From Paralithodes platypus (Eukaryota > Arthropoda > Malacostraca > Decapoda > Lithodidae): a stretch of DNA of 64,000 bases. The DNA lies in NCBI GenBank assembly GCA_032716605.1, contig CM064506.1:20961440-21025439 (forward strand), written 5' to 3'. The position numbers were made by a program, and so were the translations under genes. Numbering within the stretch: position 1 is the first letter of the stretch; every line of letters starts with the position of its first letter. Below the pieces are notes generated by a model that saw only the letters and a program-made list of their open reading frames with translations, was not told the DNA's origin and searched no databases. Of the stretch, positions 22,577 through 33,194 are shown piece after piece.

Positions 22577-22790
22577 TGAGTGTGGATGTGTGTGTGGATG
22601 TGTGCGTGTGGACGTGTGTGTGTGTGTGGACGTGTGTGTGTGTACCTGTAAGTTACTAGATAAAATCTATTGCCAGACGGCATAATCCACGCGAGGGGGT
22701 GACCACGAATTAATCGCCTTCATATGCTTCCATAAACTGAGGTAATTCATTCGATTATCTACCTTGCTTCTGTTTACAGGGGAGGGTCAC
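22263..22790. repeat. Intronic (TG)n microsatellite and spacer
   Basis: (TG)n with GACG interruptions at 22,449-22,650, preceded by a short duplication of TAATGTGTGTCTGTGGGTTA (22,337-22,395). No gene. Confidence 0.9.
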
Positions 22791-23173
22791 TTAAGGGAGC
22801 CCACCTCGCTTTTGTTCTCTTTCTCTCCCTCCCTCTTTGATTTTTATCCATTCGGCCCCATTCAGCCTACTGTTTTATGACGTTTAGCCCCATCCAGGTG
22901 TCCATATTTTCCTGGCGAGCGGTAGCGAGCCAGCATATATATATTTTTGTTTTGACAGCAAGCTAAATTTGTACATTTTTCGATAGAAAAATGTCTCCAG
23001 CGAAGCCGGATTTCTCCATACAATGCTGGCTCGCTATCTCTCGCCAGGAAGAAATCGACACCTGGATGGGGATAAACGTCTTAAAACAGTAGGCTGAATG
23101 GGGCCAAATGGATACAAGCCAGAGAAAGAGAGAAAAGGAGATAAAGATAACAAAAGCCTGTGACCCCCCTTAA
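22791..23173. mobile_element. Family D palindromic TTAA MITE
   Basis: TTAA at 22,791-22,794 and 23,170-23,173. The left arm GAGCCCACCTCGCTTTTGTT and CTGGCGAGCGGTAGCGAGCC is mirrored by GGCTCGCTATCTCTCGCCAG and CCTGTGACCCCCC on the right. Confidence 0.85.
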
Positions 23174-23865
23174 GCCCAACCGGCCATTGATGTGTATAGT
23201 GTGTGGTGATTCACGTGGTAATATATAGTGCTGTTGGAATGGCTGTGGATGTTAATGTAGTCTATAACCTGTATAATCAACTTACCCATGCTGATCAGGT
23301 GCTACCCTATACTTGTGTACATGTGACACTGGTCTACCGCACCTCTAATGTCCGCCAGTGCAACTAGGGGTATGGTTATGGAAAGCCGTGCCCGTAGGTC
23401 AATAATCCAACAGTGCTCCGGCTGGGGGTATCGATCCCAGGGTCTTCCACGCACGAGTCAAGTGCGGTACCTCTTAGCCATGCTGGCTGGCTCCTAATCT
23501 GCCAATCTTCTCAGTGTACTTCTGTAATTTGTTAATAATCATTATTTATTTATGAATAAGAATTTTTAATTAATAGTCCTTCTCCCTCATTCCTCTTCCT
23601 AATTATGAGAATACTGAAGATCAAAATGCTAACAATGTTAAACATTATAAAGATTAATGATAACATAATACAAAATATAGATAAAACATAAAAAATATAA
23701 AAGCTAATTGGTAAAAAATATAAACAAAAATAAAAAGATAAAATTGATAGAGATAAAAATTATATAAATGTTAAAAATACCGCTGACGACGATGACTCAA
23801 CTTTGTTATGATCATACGAACATAAGAAAACGGGAGTCTGCCGGGAGTCGATTGGCCCACATACG
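23174..23865 (-). mobile_element. tRNA-derived SINE (23,260-23,492) and AT-rich spacer
   Basis: On the minus strand, GCCAGCATGGCTAAGAGGTA (A-box region) and CCCTGGGATCGATACCCCCA (B-box region, about 23,430-23,450) lie 60 bp apart, with a CAGTGTCACATGTACACAAG-type body. The flank from 23,500 to 23,800 is AT-rich, with repeated AAAATATAAA motifs and no gene. Confidence 0.55.
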
Positions 23866-24050
23866 GCAGATCCCTTTCAAACCCAACCCATCTCGTCCTA
23901 TTGGCAACCTGTCCTCTAAATTTCGGCAGATCCCTTTCAAACCCAACCCATCTCGTCCTATTGGCAACCTGTCCGCTACATTTCGGCAGATCCCTTTCAA
24001 ACCCAACCCATCTCGTCCTATTGGCAACCTGTCCGCTAAATTTCCGCCAG
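23866..24050. repeat. 60-bp tandem repeat, three copies
   Basis: The unit contains CGGCAGATCCCTTTCAAACC and CATCTCGTCCTATTGGCAAC. Because the period is 60 bp, short ORFs with a 20-residue repeat (containing RQIPFKPNPSRPIGN) appear on both strands; there is no sign that they are expressed. Confidence 0.85.
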
Positions 24051-24162
24051 CGTGGGTAATAATATGAGCCGTGTTGTCTCATATGAACTCTGTTGTCTCT
24101 ATCTGCTCATAAATCTTGGGTCCGGATCATGTGACAGTCGCATATGGTTCTGGTGGTGCTGG

Positions 24163-24214
<52 letters not shown>

Positions 24215-24557
24215 TAGATAGATAGAGAGAGAGAAAGAGAAGTACATAGTTACATAGATACACAGACTACACAGACCTTGCGGTCCCTACTAGCCAGTCC
24301 GGATTTAATTCTAACATGGGATTTGGTACAAAGTGTAAGTCAAAGGCAGCAAAGCAGAAGGCTCTCTCCACACTCACCACTTCCTCCTCCTCCTCCTCCG
24401 ATAGCGAGAGAGAGAGAGAGAGTATGAATGGTGACTGATAGCAAAAACGAAGCACACACACACACACACACACAATTTGGCACATTAAAATAAAACCAAT
24501 GTAACCAAATACATGATTGTGTCATATATCGTTGTGTAAATTAGCTTCTTGGACTCG
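24051..24557. repeat. Intronic microsatellites
   Basis: (TG)n lies at 24,164-24,213, GATA/GAGA follows, CCT repeats lie at 24,383-24,400, and (CA)n at 24,453-24,473. No gene. Confidence 0.8.
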
Positions 24558-24773
24558 CTAACCCTTTGAGTACCAGCGACGTGTATTATATTGTATTCTA
24601 GCTATATTTAGACGATATTATGCAGCTTAGGAAGGATCTGTGGTAGTTAAAAGGGTTTAGTTGAGATACTTCGAAGCCGTAATATGGCTATAGATCCTTC
24701 CTAAGCTCAATCAAATCGTCTAACAGTTGCCAGAATATGATGCAATGGACGTCCCTAGTACTGAATGGGTTAA
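24558..24773. mobile_element. Family A palindromic TTAA MITE
   Basis: Starts CTAACCCTTTGAGTACCAG (left TTAA mutated to CTAA) and ends AGTACTGAATGGGTTAA at 24,773. The two halves mirror each other through GCAGCTTAGGAAGGATCTG and AGATCCTTCCTAAGCTCAA. Confidence 0.85.
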
Positions 24774-24869
24774 CTTCTTAGGGTAACTATTGGTGTATTT
24801 TAAAGGCGTGTAGAAAAAGTACTTAACCATATTTGATCCAAGGATGGGTGGTGGAGAGAGAGAGAGAGG

Positions 24870-25031
24870 GGGGGGGGGGGGCCTGGTTGTTTTGGACCTC
24901 CGCTGTTTCGCTCCATTAGTTTGGAGATTTTGAAACGGTTCAACCCAATAATTTGGCGATAATAATACGCTTCACGGCGAGCGATAGTAAGCTTGTAACC
25001 TAGAAGAAATCGGTCTTAGGTCGAGATAGGT
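24870..25031 (+). mobile_element. Family B fragment
   Basis: TTGGAGATTTTGAAACGGTT, GGCGATAATAATACGCTTCA and GGCGAGCGATAGTAAGCTTG retain the family B order, with the region between GCTTCA and the core deleted. A G run lies at 24,868-24,881. Confidence 0.6.
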
Positions 25032-25243
25032 TTAACCCTTTCAGTACAGGCGACGTCTTGTTGGTTGCACAGCTGCATTTAGAAGATTATATGAAGCTTA
25101 GGAAAGACATATGGTATCTAAAATGACCAATTGAGATAGTCTGTAGCCTTGTAATGGGTATACGTCGGTGTTAAGCTGAGTAAATTCATCTAATAGTTGG
25201 CAGAATATAATGAGAAGAACGTCCCCGATGCTGTATGGGCTAA
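25032..25243. mobile_element. Family A MITE whose right end seeds the 46-bp array
   Basis: Left terminus TTAACCCTTTCAGTACAGG at 25,032; right terminus GTCCCCGATGCTGTATGGGC then TAA at 25,243. The right end is an atypical variant (GTGCTGTATGGGCTAA instead of GTACTGAAAGGGTTAA), and that variant is what recurs in every unit of the following array. Confidence 0.8.
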
Positions 25244-28200
25244 TTATAATACTAAATGGTCTATATTACCCCGGTGCTGTATGGGCTAATTATAATACTA
25301 AATGGTCTATATTACCCCGGTGCTGTATGGGCTAATTATAATACTAAATGGTCTATATTACCCCGGTGCTGTATGGGCTAATTATAATACTAAATGGTCT
25401 ATATTACCCCAGTGCTGTATGGGCTAATTATAATACTAAATGGTCTATATTACCCCGGTGCTGTATGGGCTAATTATACTACTAAATGGTCTATATTACC
25501 CCGGTGCTGTATGGGCTAATTATAATACTAAATGGTCTATATTACCCCGGTGCTGTATGGGCTAATTATACTACTAAATGGTCTATATTACCCCGGTGCT
25601 GTATGGGCTAATTATACTACTAAATGGTCTATATTACCCCGGTGCTGTATGGGCTAATTATACTAAATGGTCTATATTACCCCGGTGCTGTATGGGCTAA
25701 TTATAATACTAAATGGTCTATATTACCCCGGTGCTGTATGGGCTAATTATACTACTAAATGGTCTATATTACCCCAGTGCTGTATGGGCTAATTATAATA
25801 CTAAATGGTCTATATTACCCCGGTGCTGTATGGGCTAATTATAATACTAAATGGTCTATATTACCCCGGTGGTGTATGGGCTAATTATACTACTAAATGG
25901 TCTATATTACCCCAGTGCTGTATGGGCTAATTATAATACTAAATGGTCTATATTACCCCGGTGCTGTATGGGCTAATTATACTACTAAATGGTCTATATT
26001 ACCCCAGTGCTGTATGGGCTAATTATAATACTAAATGGTCTATATTACCCCGGTGCTGTATGGGCTAATTATAATACTAAATGGTCTATATTACCCCGAT
26101 GCTGTATGGGCTAATTATACTACTAAATGGTCTATATTACCCCAGTGTTGTATGGGCTAATTATAATACTAAATGGTCTATATTACCCCGATGCTGTATG
26201 GGCTAATTATACTACTAAATGGTCTATATTACCCCGGTGCTGTATGGGCTAATTATAATACTAAATGGTCTATATTACCCCGGTGCTGTATGGGCTAATT
26301 ATAATACTAAATGGTCTATATATTACCCCGGTGCTGTATGGGCTAATTATAACACTAAATGGACTATATTACCCCGGTGCTGTATGGGCTAATTATACTA
26401 CTAATGGTCTATATACCCGGTGCTGTATGGGCTAATTATCTATATTACCCCGGTGCTGTATGGGCTAATTATACTACTAAATGGTCTATATTACCCCGGT
26501 GCTGTATGGGCTAATTATACTACTAAATGGTCTATATTACCCCGGTGCTGTATGGGCTAATTATACTACTAAATGGTCTATATTACCCCGGTGCTGTATG
26601 GGCTAATTATAATACTAAATGGTCTATATTACCCCGGTGCTGTATGGGCTAATTATACTACTAAATGGTCTATATTACCCCAGTGCTGTATGGGCTAATT
26701 ATAATACTAAATGGTCTATATTACCCCAGTGCTGTATGGGCTAATTATACTACTAAATGGTCTATATTACCCCAGTGCTGTATGGGCTAATTATAATACT
26801 AAATGGTCTATATTACCCCGGTGGTGTATGGGCTAATTATACTACTAAATGGTCTATATTACCCCAGTGCTGTATGGGCTAATTATAATACTAAATGGTC
26901 TATATTACCCCGGTGCTGTATGGGCTAATTATACTACTAAATGGTCTATATTACCCCAGTGCTGTATGGGCTAATTATAATACTAAATGGTCTATATTAC
27001 CCCGGTGCTGTATGGGCTAATTATAATACTAAATGGTCTATATTACCCCGATGCTGTATGGGCTAATTATACTACTAAATGGTCTATATTACCCCAGTGT
27101 TGTATGGGCTAATTATAATACTAAATGGTCTATATTACCCCGATGCTGTATGGGCTAATTATACTACTAAATGGTCTATATTACCCCGGTGTTGTATGGG
27201 CTAATTATAATACTAAATGGTCTATATTACCCCGGTGCTGTATGGGCTAATTATAATACTAAATGGTCTATATTACCCCGATGCTGTATGGGCTAATTAT
27301 ACTACTAAATGGTCTATATTACCCCGGTGTTGTATGGGCTAATTATAATACTAATGGTCTATATTACCCCGGTGCTGTATGGGCTAATTATAATACTAAA
27401 TGGTCTATATTACCCCGGTGCTGTATGGGCTAATTATAATACTAAATGGTCTATATTACCCCGGTGCTGTATGGGCTAATTATAATACTAAATGGTCTAT
27501 ATTACCCCGGTGCTGTATGGGCTAATTATAATACTAAATGGTCTATATTACCCCGGTGCTGTATGGGCTAATTATAATACTAAATGGTCTATATTACCCC
27601 GGTGCTGTATGGGCTAATTATAATACTAAATGGTCTATATTACCCCGATGCTGTATGGGCTAATTATACTACTAAATGGTCTATATTACCCCGGTGTTGT
27701 ATGGGCTAATTATAATACTAAATGGTCTATATTACCCCGATGCTGTATGGGCTAATTATACTACTAAATGGTCTATATTACCCCGGTGTTGTATGGGCTA
27801 ATTATAATACTAAATGGTCTATATTACCCCGATGTTGTATGGGCTAATTATAATACTAAATGGTCTATATTACCCCGATGCTGTATGGGCTAATTATACT
27901 ACTAAATGGTCTATATTACCCCGGTGTTGTATGGGCTAATTATAATACTAATGGTCTATATTACCCCGGTGCTGTATGGGCTAATTAATACTAAATGGTC
28001 TATATTACCCCGGTGCTGTATGGGCTAATTATAATACTAAATGGTCTATATTACCCCGGTGCTGTATGGGCTAATTATAATACTAAATGGTCTATATTAC
28101 CCCGGTGCTGTATGGGCTAATTATACTACTAAATGGTCTATATTACCCCGGTGCTGTATGGGCTAATTATAATACTAAATGGTCTATATTACCCCGGTGC

Positions 28201-29128
28201 TGTATGGGCTAATTATAATACTAAATGGTCTATATTACCCCGGTGCTGTATGGGCTAATTATAATACTAAATGGTCTATATTACCCCAGTGCTGTATGGG
28301 CTAATTATAATACTAAATGGTCTATATTACCCCAGTGCTGTATGGGCTAATTATACTACTAAATGGTCTATATTACCCCGGTGTTGTATGGGCTAATTAT
28401 AATACTAATGGTCTATATTACCCCAGTGCTGTATGGGCTAATTATACTACTAAATGGTCTATATTACCCCGGTGTTGTATGGGCTAATTATAATACTAAT
28501 GGTCTATATTACCCCGGTGCTGTATGGGCTAATTATAATACTAAATGGTCTATATTACCCCGGTGCTGTATGGGCTAATTATAATACTAAATGGTCTATA
28601 TTACCCCGGTGCTGTATGGGCTAATTATAATACTAAATGGTCTATATTACCCCGGTGCTGTATGGGCTAATTATACTACTAAATGGTCTATATTACCCCG
28701 GTGCTGTATGGGCTAATTATAATACTAAATGGTCTATCTTACCCCGGTGCTGTATGGGCTAATTATAATACTAAATGGTCTATATTACCCCGGTGCTGTA
28801 TGGGCTAATTATAATACTAAATGGTCTATATTACCCCAGTGCTGTATGGGCTAATTATAATACTAAATGGTCTATATTACCCCGGTGTTGTATGGGCTAA
28901 TTATAATACTAATGGTCTATATTACCCCGGTGCTGTATGGGCTAATTATAATACTAAATGGTCTATATTACCCCGGTGCTGTATGGGCTAATTATAATAC
29001 TAAATGGTCTATATTACCCCGGTGCTGTATGGGCTAATTATACTACTAAATGGTCTATATTACCCCGGTGTTGTATGGGCTAATTATAATACTAATGGTC
29101 TATATTACCCCGGTGCTGTATGGGCTAA

Positions 29129-29160
<32 letters not shown>

Positions 29161-29854
29161 ACAATGAACGGAGGAAGGAAAAACACAGATAAAACAAAAA
29201 GGTCCATGTGCCTAAAGGCATCCTCCATTCATAATACTAAATGGTCTATATTACCCCGGTGCTGTATGGGCTAATTATAATACTAAATGGTCTATATTAC
29301 CCCGGTGCTGTATGGGCTAATTATAATACTAAATGGTCTATATTACCCCGGTGCTGTATGGGCTAATTATAATACTAAATGGTCTATATTACCCCGGTGC
29401 TGTATGGGCTAATTATAATACTAAATGGTCTATATTACCCCGGTGCTGTATGGGCTAATTATAATACTAAATGGTCTATATTACCCCGGTGCTGTATGGA
29501 CTAATTATAATACTAAATGGTCTATATTACCCCGGTGCTGTATGGGCTAATTATAATACTAAATGGTCTATATTACCCCGGTGCTGTATGGGCTAATTAT
29601 AATACTAAATGGTCTATATTACCCCGGTGCTGTATGGGCTAATTATAATACTAAATGGTCTATATTACCCCGGTGCTGTATGGGCTAATTATAATACTAA
29701 ATGGTCTATATTACCCCGGTGCTGTATGGGCTAATTATAATACTAAATGGTCTATATTACCCCGGTGCTGTATGGGCTAATTATAATACTAAATGGTCTA
29801 TATTACCCCGGTGCTGTATGGGCTAATTATAATACTAAATGGTCTATATTACCC
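25226..29854. repeat. 46-bp satellite array, about 98 copies
   Basis: The unit is GGTGCTGTATGGGCTAATTA plus TAATACTAAATGGTCTATAT plus TACCCC, 46 bp. The copy number is estimated from length. Variants (GGTG/AGTG/GATG, CTG/TTG, ATAATAC/ATACTAC) recur in long blocks. For example, the rare GGTGGTGTATGG variant occurs near 25,868 and 26,818, so multi-unit duplications of about 950 bp have occurred. A retroposon fragment interrupts it at 29,130-29,232, and the last 13 units after that are almost identical. It lies in the intron splitting zinc finger 3. Confidence 0.97.
29130..29232 (-). mobile_element. 5'-truncated retroposon in the 46-bp array
   Basis: A T run of about 25 bases (poly-A on the minus strand) is followed by about 75 bp of foreign sequence (GACAATGAACGGAGGAAGGA, TCCATGTGCCTAAAGGCATC). 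The array resumes immediately with ATAATACTAAATGG. This is the layout of a minus-strand LINE or SINE 3' end. No clear target-site duplication is visible. Confidence 0.55.
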
Positions 29855-30075
29855 TTGCCAGTTTGTCGATTTTAAGACCTTTCATCCCTTTCTTTATCAA
29901 TATCAAGACCTTTCGTGTCAGTTAGGTTCCGTTTTTATTTCCTGGCGAGCGATAGCGAGCCTGTAATTGAGGAGGAACTAGGCTTCGGCCGGGAGATTTT
30001 TCAACCGAAAAATTTACAAATTTTTCTCGAAGGGTATTTTGGGGGTATTTTTAAAAGTTTGATGAAGGTCTTTAG

Positions 30076-30090
<15 letters not shown>
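29853..30090 (+). mobile_element. Family B element, left-truncated, abutting the array
   Basis: Begins in mid-element (GCCAGTTTGTCGATTTTAAG) directly after the last 46-bp unit. It contains GGCGAGCGATAGCGAGCCTG and TTTTTCAACCGAAAAATTTA, and ends in an A run at 30,080-30,105. The next exon starts about 65 bp later. Confidence 0.75.
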
Positions 30091-30106
<16 letters not shown>

Positions 30107-30168
30107 TGAATACATACATACAGTATTATATCCCCGTAACGCTAAATGATCTGTATTCCTCTTTCCAG

Positions 30169-30330
30169 TTCAAGGGGTGCGCCAAGGCGTTCTCCCGGCT
30201 AGAGAACTTGAAGATCCACCTAAGGAGCCATACGGGAGAGCGGCCTTATATCTGTGTCTACCCCCACTGTATCAAGGCCTTCAGTAACTCCTCAGACAGG
30301 GCTAAACATCAGAGGACCCATGTGGACGCT
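30169..30330 (+). CDS. GLIS1/3-like: GLIS-like zinc-finger protein, exon with fingers 3-4
   Basis: The acceptor CTCTTTCCAG| and donor GACGCT|GTAAGT bound 54 codons in phase 0. It completes finger 3 ([21 protein letters not shown]), then the linker TGERPY and finger 4 ([20 protein letters not shown]...H). [14 protein letters not shown] and [14 protein letters not shown] are strongly diagnostic of the GLI/GLIS/ZIC superfamily. The donor region is duplicated several times just downstream. The exon is flanked by a truncated transposon on the left and a minisatellite on the right, yet the coding sequence is intact. Confidence 0.95.
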
Positions 30331-30580
30331 GTAAGTATAAGTGGATATGCTGTAAGTAGGCTGATATTTGGTGTGGAGAGTAAGACGGATATATGATGTG
30401 GATGCTGTATGTAGATGTGGATATTTGGTGTGGATATGTTGTAAGTAAGACGGATATATGATGTGGATGCTGTAAGTAGATGTGGATATTTGGTGTGGAT
30501 ATGTTGTAAGTAAGACGGATATAGGATGTGGATGCTGTAAGTAGATGTGGATATTTGGTGTGGATATGTTGTAATTAGTT
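30331..30580. repeat. 64-bp array containing copies of the exon donor
   Basis: About three units of a 64-bp repeat (GATGTGGATGCTGTAAGTAG, TGGATATTTGGTGTGGATAT, GTAAGACGGATATAT). Each unit contains a diverged copy of the exon end and donor: exon CATGTGGACGCT|GTAAGT against array GATGTGGATGCT|GTAAGT, with junctions at about 30,407 (mutated to GTATGT), 30,471 and 30,535. The array therefore grew from the exon/intron boundary. Confidence 0.8.
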
Positions 30581-31283
30581 GGATAGTTTTTTTTTCCCAT
30601 GTGTATGAAGGAGACAAAATGCAAAGCTGCCTGCAACAAGTGTCTCCCCAAAGTTGAAAAAGTTATAGTCGATATTATAAATATATTTTGTGGGTGTATT
30701 GGAATGAAGTGTGGTGTGCTTTTTAGTGTAGTGAAATGAATAGGAGGAGGAGGTGTTTGTGAGATATTGTTGGATTACACTCTGTGTAGATGAGACACAA
30801 ACAGAAACAGTGAGGGAAGCCAAACAAATGAAACATGAGTTCCAGCAACTCCTTTTCACATGCGTATGAGGCCTCCCCTGGGTCTCCCTGCTCGATTGGT
30901 GTCTATAATCTCCCCAATATGATGTGCCCGATTACGAAGCCGCGGGGGGGGCTGGCTGGCTATCACCCCCTTAAATTCCCAATCACAAAAACGGTGTCAC
31001 ACGAGCACTTTAACGGATGTGATATCGGAGTCACAGTATCCGAGTCAAGTAGTAGCAAAAATCGAGTCTACTATCTTCCAAAAGTAGCTAAAATCGAGTC
31101 TACTATCTGACAATTATCTCTTTCATTAATGCTGTATTTTGTATCTTAGAGCTACTAATCGTGTAACAGTCCAATGTAATATATACGAATAAACAGTATA
31201 ATCCATCAAAACAACATGAGCATTTGTAGCGGATTCAAGACTCCGATACATGTAGCCAATGAACTTGATCGTGTGTCGCCAGC
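30581..31283. other. Intron 5, LINE tail and unclassified sequence
   Basis: A minus-strand jockey-like LINE tail fragment lies at 30,598-30,660 (GTATGAAGGAGACAAAATGC). Between 30,840 and 31,260 there is a duplicated short motif (AAAATCGAGTCTACTATCT at 31,059 and 31,090) and no exon that I can support. Confidence 0.5.
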
Positions 31284-31505
31284 CTAACCCCTTCTGTACC
31301 GACGATATTTTTTGTTGTTTTTATTCTAGTTATGTCTAGAAAATTTTACGCAGCTTAAAAATAATCTGGGAAAGTAAAAAGGGTTAATTCAGATAGTTCG
31401 AAGCATGTTATTTGCTAGAGGTCCTTCTTTAACTGAATAAAATCGCCTAATAGTTGCCAGAATAGCCTATAATAAAAAGGACGTCCCCGGTACTAAAAGG
31501 GTTAA
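31284..31505. mobile_element. Family A MITE, first of an abutting pair
   Basis: Starts CTAACCCCTTCTGTACCGA and ends CCGGTACTAAAAGGGTTAA; its terminal TTAA (31,502-31,505) is also the first TTAA of the next copy. Confidence 0.85.
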
Positions 31506-31718
31506 CCCCTTCAGCACCATGACGTAATTCTTAAAATATTCTAGTTAACAATAGACGATTTTCTTTAGCTTATAATCTACCTCTAGGATTCACACAGGTT
31601 AATACGATCTCAATAAACCCTCTGAAAAGCATAGTTCCTTTTTAAGCTGAATACAATATCGTCTAATAGCTGCCAGAATAAAAGGTTAAAAGGACGTCGC
31701 CTGTATAGAAAGGGTTAA
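31502..31718. mobile_element. Family A MITE, second of an abutting pair
   Basis: Starts TTAACCCCTTCAGCACCATG and ends CCTGTATAGAAAGGGTTAA at 31,718. It is more diverged than its neighbour. The two copies share one TTAA, as expected if one element inserted into the target-site copy of the other. Confidence 0.85.
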
Positions 31719-31770
31719 GGGTGATCGTTATGACTGATTACAACTACGCGGGGGGATTTCCCCCGATCTT

Positions 31771-31919
31771 TTAAGGGGAGATGGGCCGTTTGTTTTTTGT
31801 TTTTTTTGCCCCCTTCTCACTAATGTATAGATAGCCCCATTAGTTTTCAGATGTTAATATGTTTGCCCCATTAGTTTGTCGATTTTAAGACCTTCTACCG
31901 AAAAATGTAAAAATTTATC
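31771..31919 (+). mobile_element. Family B element with large internal deletion
   Basis: Left terminus TTAAGGGGAGATGGGCCGTT at 31,771, then AGCCCCATTAGTTTTCAG and GTTTGTCGATTTTAAGACC, jumping to TTCTACCGAAAAATGTAAAA. It ends where the duplicated exon acceptor starts. Confidence 0.75.
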
Positions 31920-32088
31920 TCCACAGAAACCCTGTGTGTTCAGTGATCGGAACAGAACGACCCTAATGAACAAAACTAACCAAACAATACCTCTCTCTTT
32001 CCACAGAAACTCTACGTGTGTTCAATGATCGGAACAGAACGACCTTAATGAACAAAACACTAACCAAATAATTTCTCTCTCTCCACAG
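31920..32088 (+). repeat. Two decoy copies of the finger-5 exon acceptor
   Basis: Two units of 80 and 82 bp precede the real exon. Each carries CCACAG followed by the first 20-25 nt of the exon (AAACCCTGTGTGTTCAGTGA at 31,927; AAACTCTACGTGTGTTCAAT at 32,007) before diverging into AACAGAACGACC. Both keep a usable AG acceptor. If used, they would run into short frames and not encode the finger. Confidence 0.85.
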
Positions 32089-32202
32089 AAACCGTACGTG
32101 TGTTCAGTGATCGGGTGTAAAAAGCGGTACACGGATCCCTCGTCACTCCGAAAACACGTCAAGAACCACTCGGCCAAGGAACAAGCCCTAGCTAAGAGAA
32201 AG
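32089..32202 (+). CDS. GLIS1/3-like: GLIS-like zinc-finger protein, exon with finger 5
   Basis: Acceptor CTCTCCACAG| and donor AGAAAG|GTGGGT; 38 codons, phase 0 at both ends. It encodes finger 5 ([22 protein letters not shown]) followed by a basic stretch, [10 protein letters not shown], that in GLIS family members forms part of the nuclear localisation region. [13 protein letters not shown] is the most conserved motif of GLI/GLIS finger 5. Two decoy acceptors lie upstream. Confidence 0.95.
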
Positions 32203-32259
32203 GTGGGTGGGGCTCAAAGTTATAGTTATTTTCTGTTGTTAGGTGTAAGCATGATGATG

Positions 32260-32300
<41 letters not shown>

Positions 32301-32571
32301 CAGAAAACGAATTATAGACCACTAACTTAAATATAATGTCCAAATGTCACATCTATCTATCTATCTATCTATCTATATACTCTGGCACATACACCATTTT
32401 TATATATTTTTGTATTTATTCATTTTGTTTTCTTTATTGGGGGTGACCGACTCGAGATAGAGCCAAATACCACATAATTACAAAAATGTATACAGCTGGC
32501 ATTTAGTGATCCTCAGGAGGTTATACTCTTATTCTATCACGTTACAATCATCAAAATACATATACTGTACA

Positions 32572-32612
<41 letters not shown>

Positions 32613-32746
32613 TATATATATATATATATATATAATTATATATATATATATATATACATTTTTTTTCTCCAATGAGTAAATATATCATTGCAACATTCTT
32701 ATTATTAGTAGTAGTAGTATCATCCTCATGATTATTATATTTTCAG
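32203..32746. repeat. Intron 6: (ATT)n, (ATCT)n and (TA)n microsatellites
   Basis: (ATT)n at 32,256-32,300, (ATCT)n at 32,353-32,380, and palindromic TA tracts with AATTATATA interruptions at 32,570-32,655. Acceptor TTATATTTTCAG. Confidence 0.9.
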
Positions 32747-32837
32747 CTCCGTACTCCTGAGGATTCCTATGCCAGCTCCCCCTCCTCGTGTTTACAAGCT
32801 TCCCAAGACTCTACCATGGACCAGATCACTTATGGCG
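32747..32837 (+). CDS. GLIS1/3-like: GLIS-like zinc-finger protein, 91-nt exon after the fingers
   Basis: Acceptor TATTTTCAG| and donor GGCG|GTGAGT. It encodes LRTPEDSYASSPSSCLQ and further Ser/Gln-rich residues. Its length, 91 nt, is not a multiple of three, while both the preceding donor and one reading of the next exon are phase 0. Skipping it would therefore change the C-terminus (see findings). Confidence 0.85.
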
Positions 32838-32944
32838 GTGAGTCATTCATAGATGGATACATATATAATAGATAGATAGAGGCATGGATATATATGGACC
32901 AGATCAGTAATGGCGGTCAGTCATTCATAGATAGATAGCTACAT

Positions 32945-32989
<45 letters not shown>

Positions 32990-33143
32990 TAGAGGCATGG
33001 ATAGAAAGATAGATAGATAGTTAGATTTATAGATATATACAGTATGTAGATAGAGGCATGGGTAGACATATAGATAGATAGATAGATATATAGATAGATG
33101 CATGGATGGACAGCTAGATATATAGATAGAGGCATGCATAAAC

Positions 33144-33194
<51 letters not shown>

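Noticed and set aside
25226..29854. CRISPR-like regular repeat array
   Set aside because: There are no unique spacers; the units are contiguous 46-bp tandem repeats in a eukaryotic intron.
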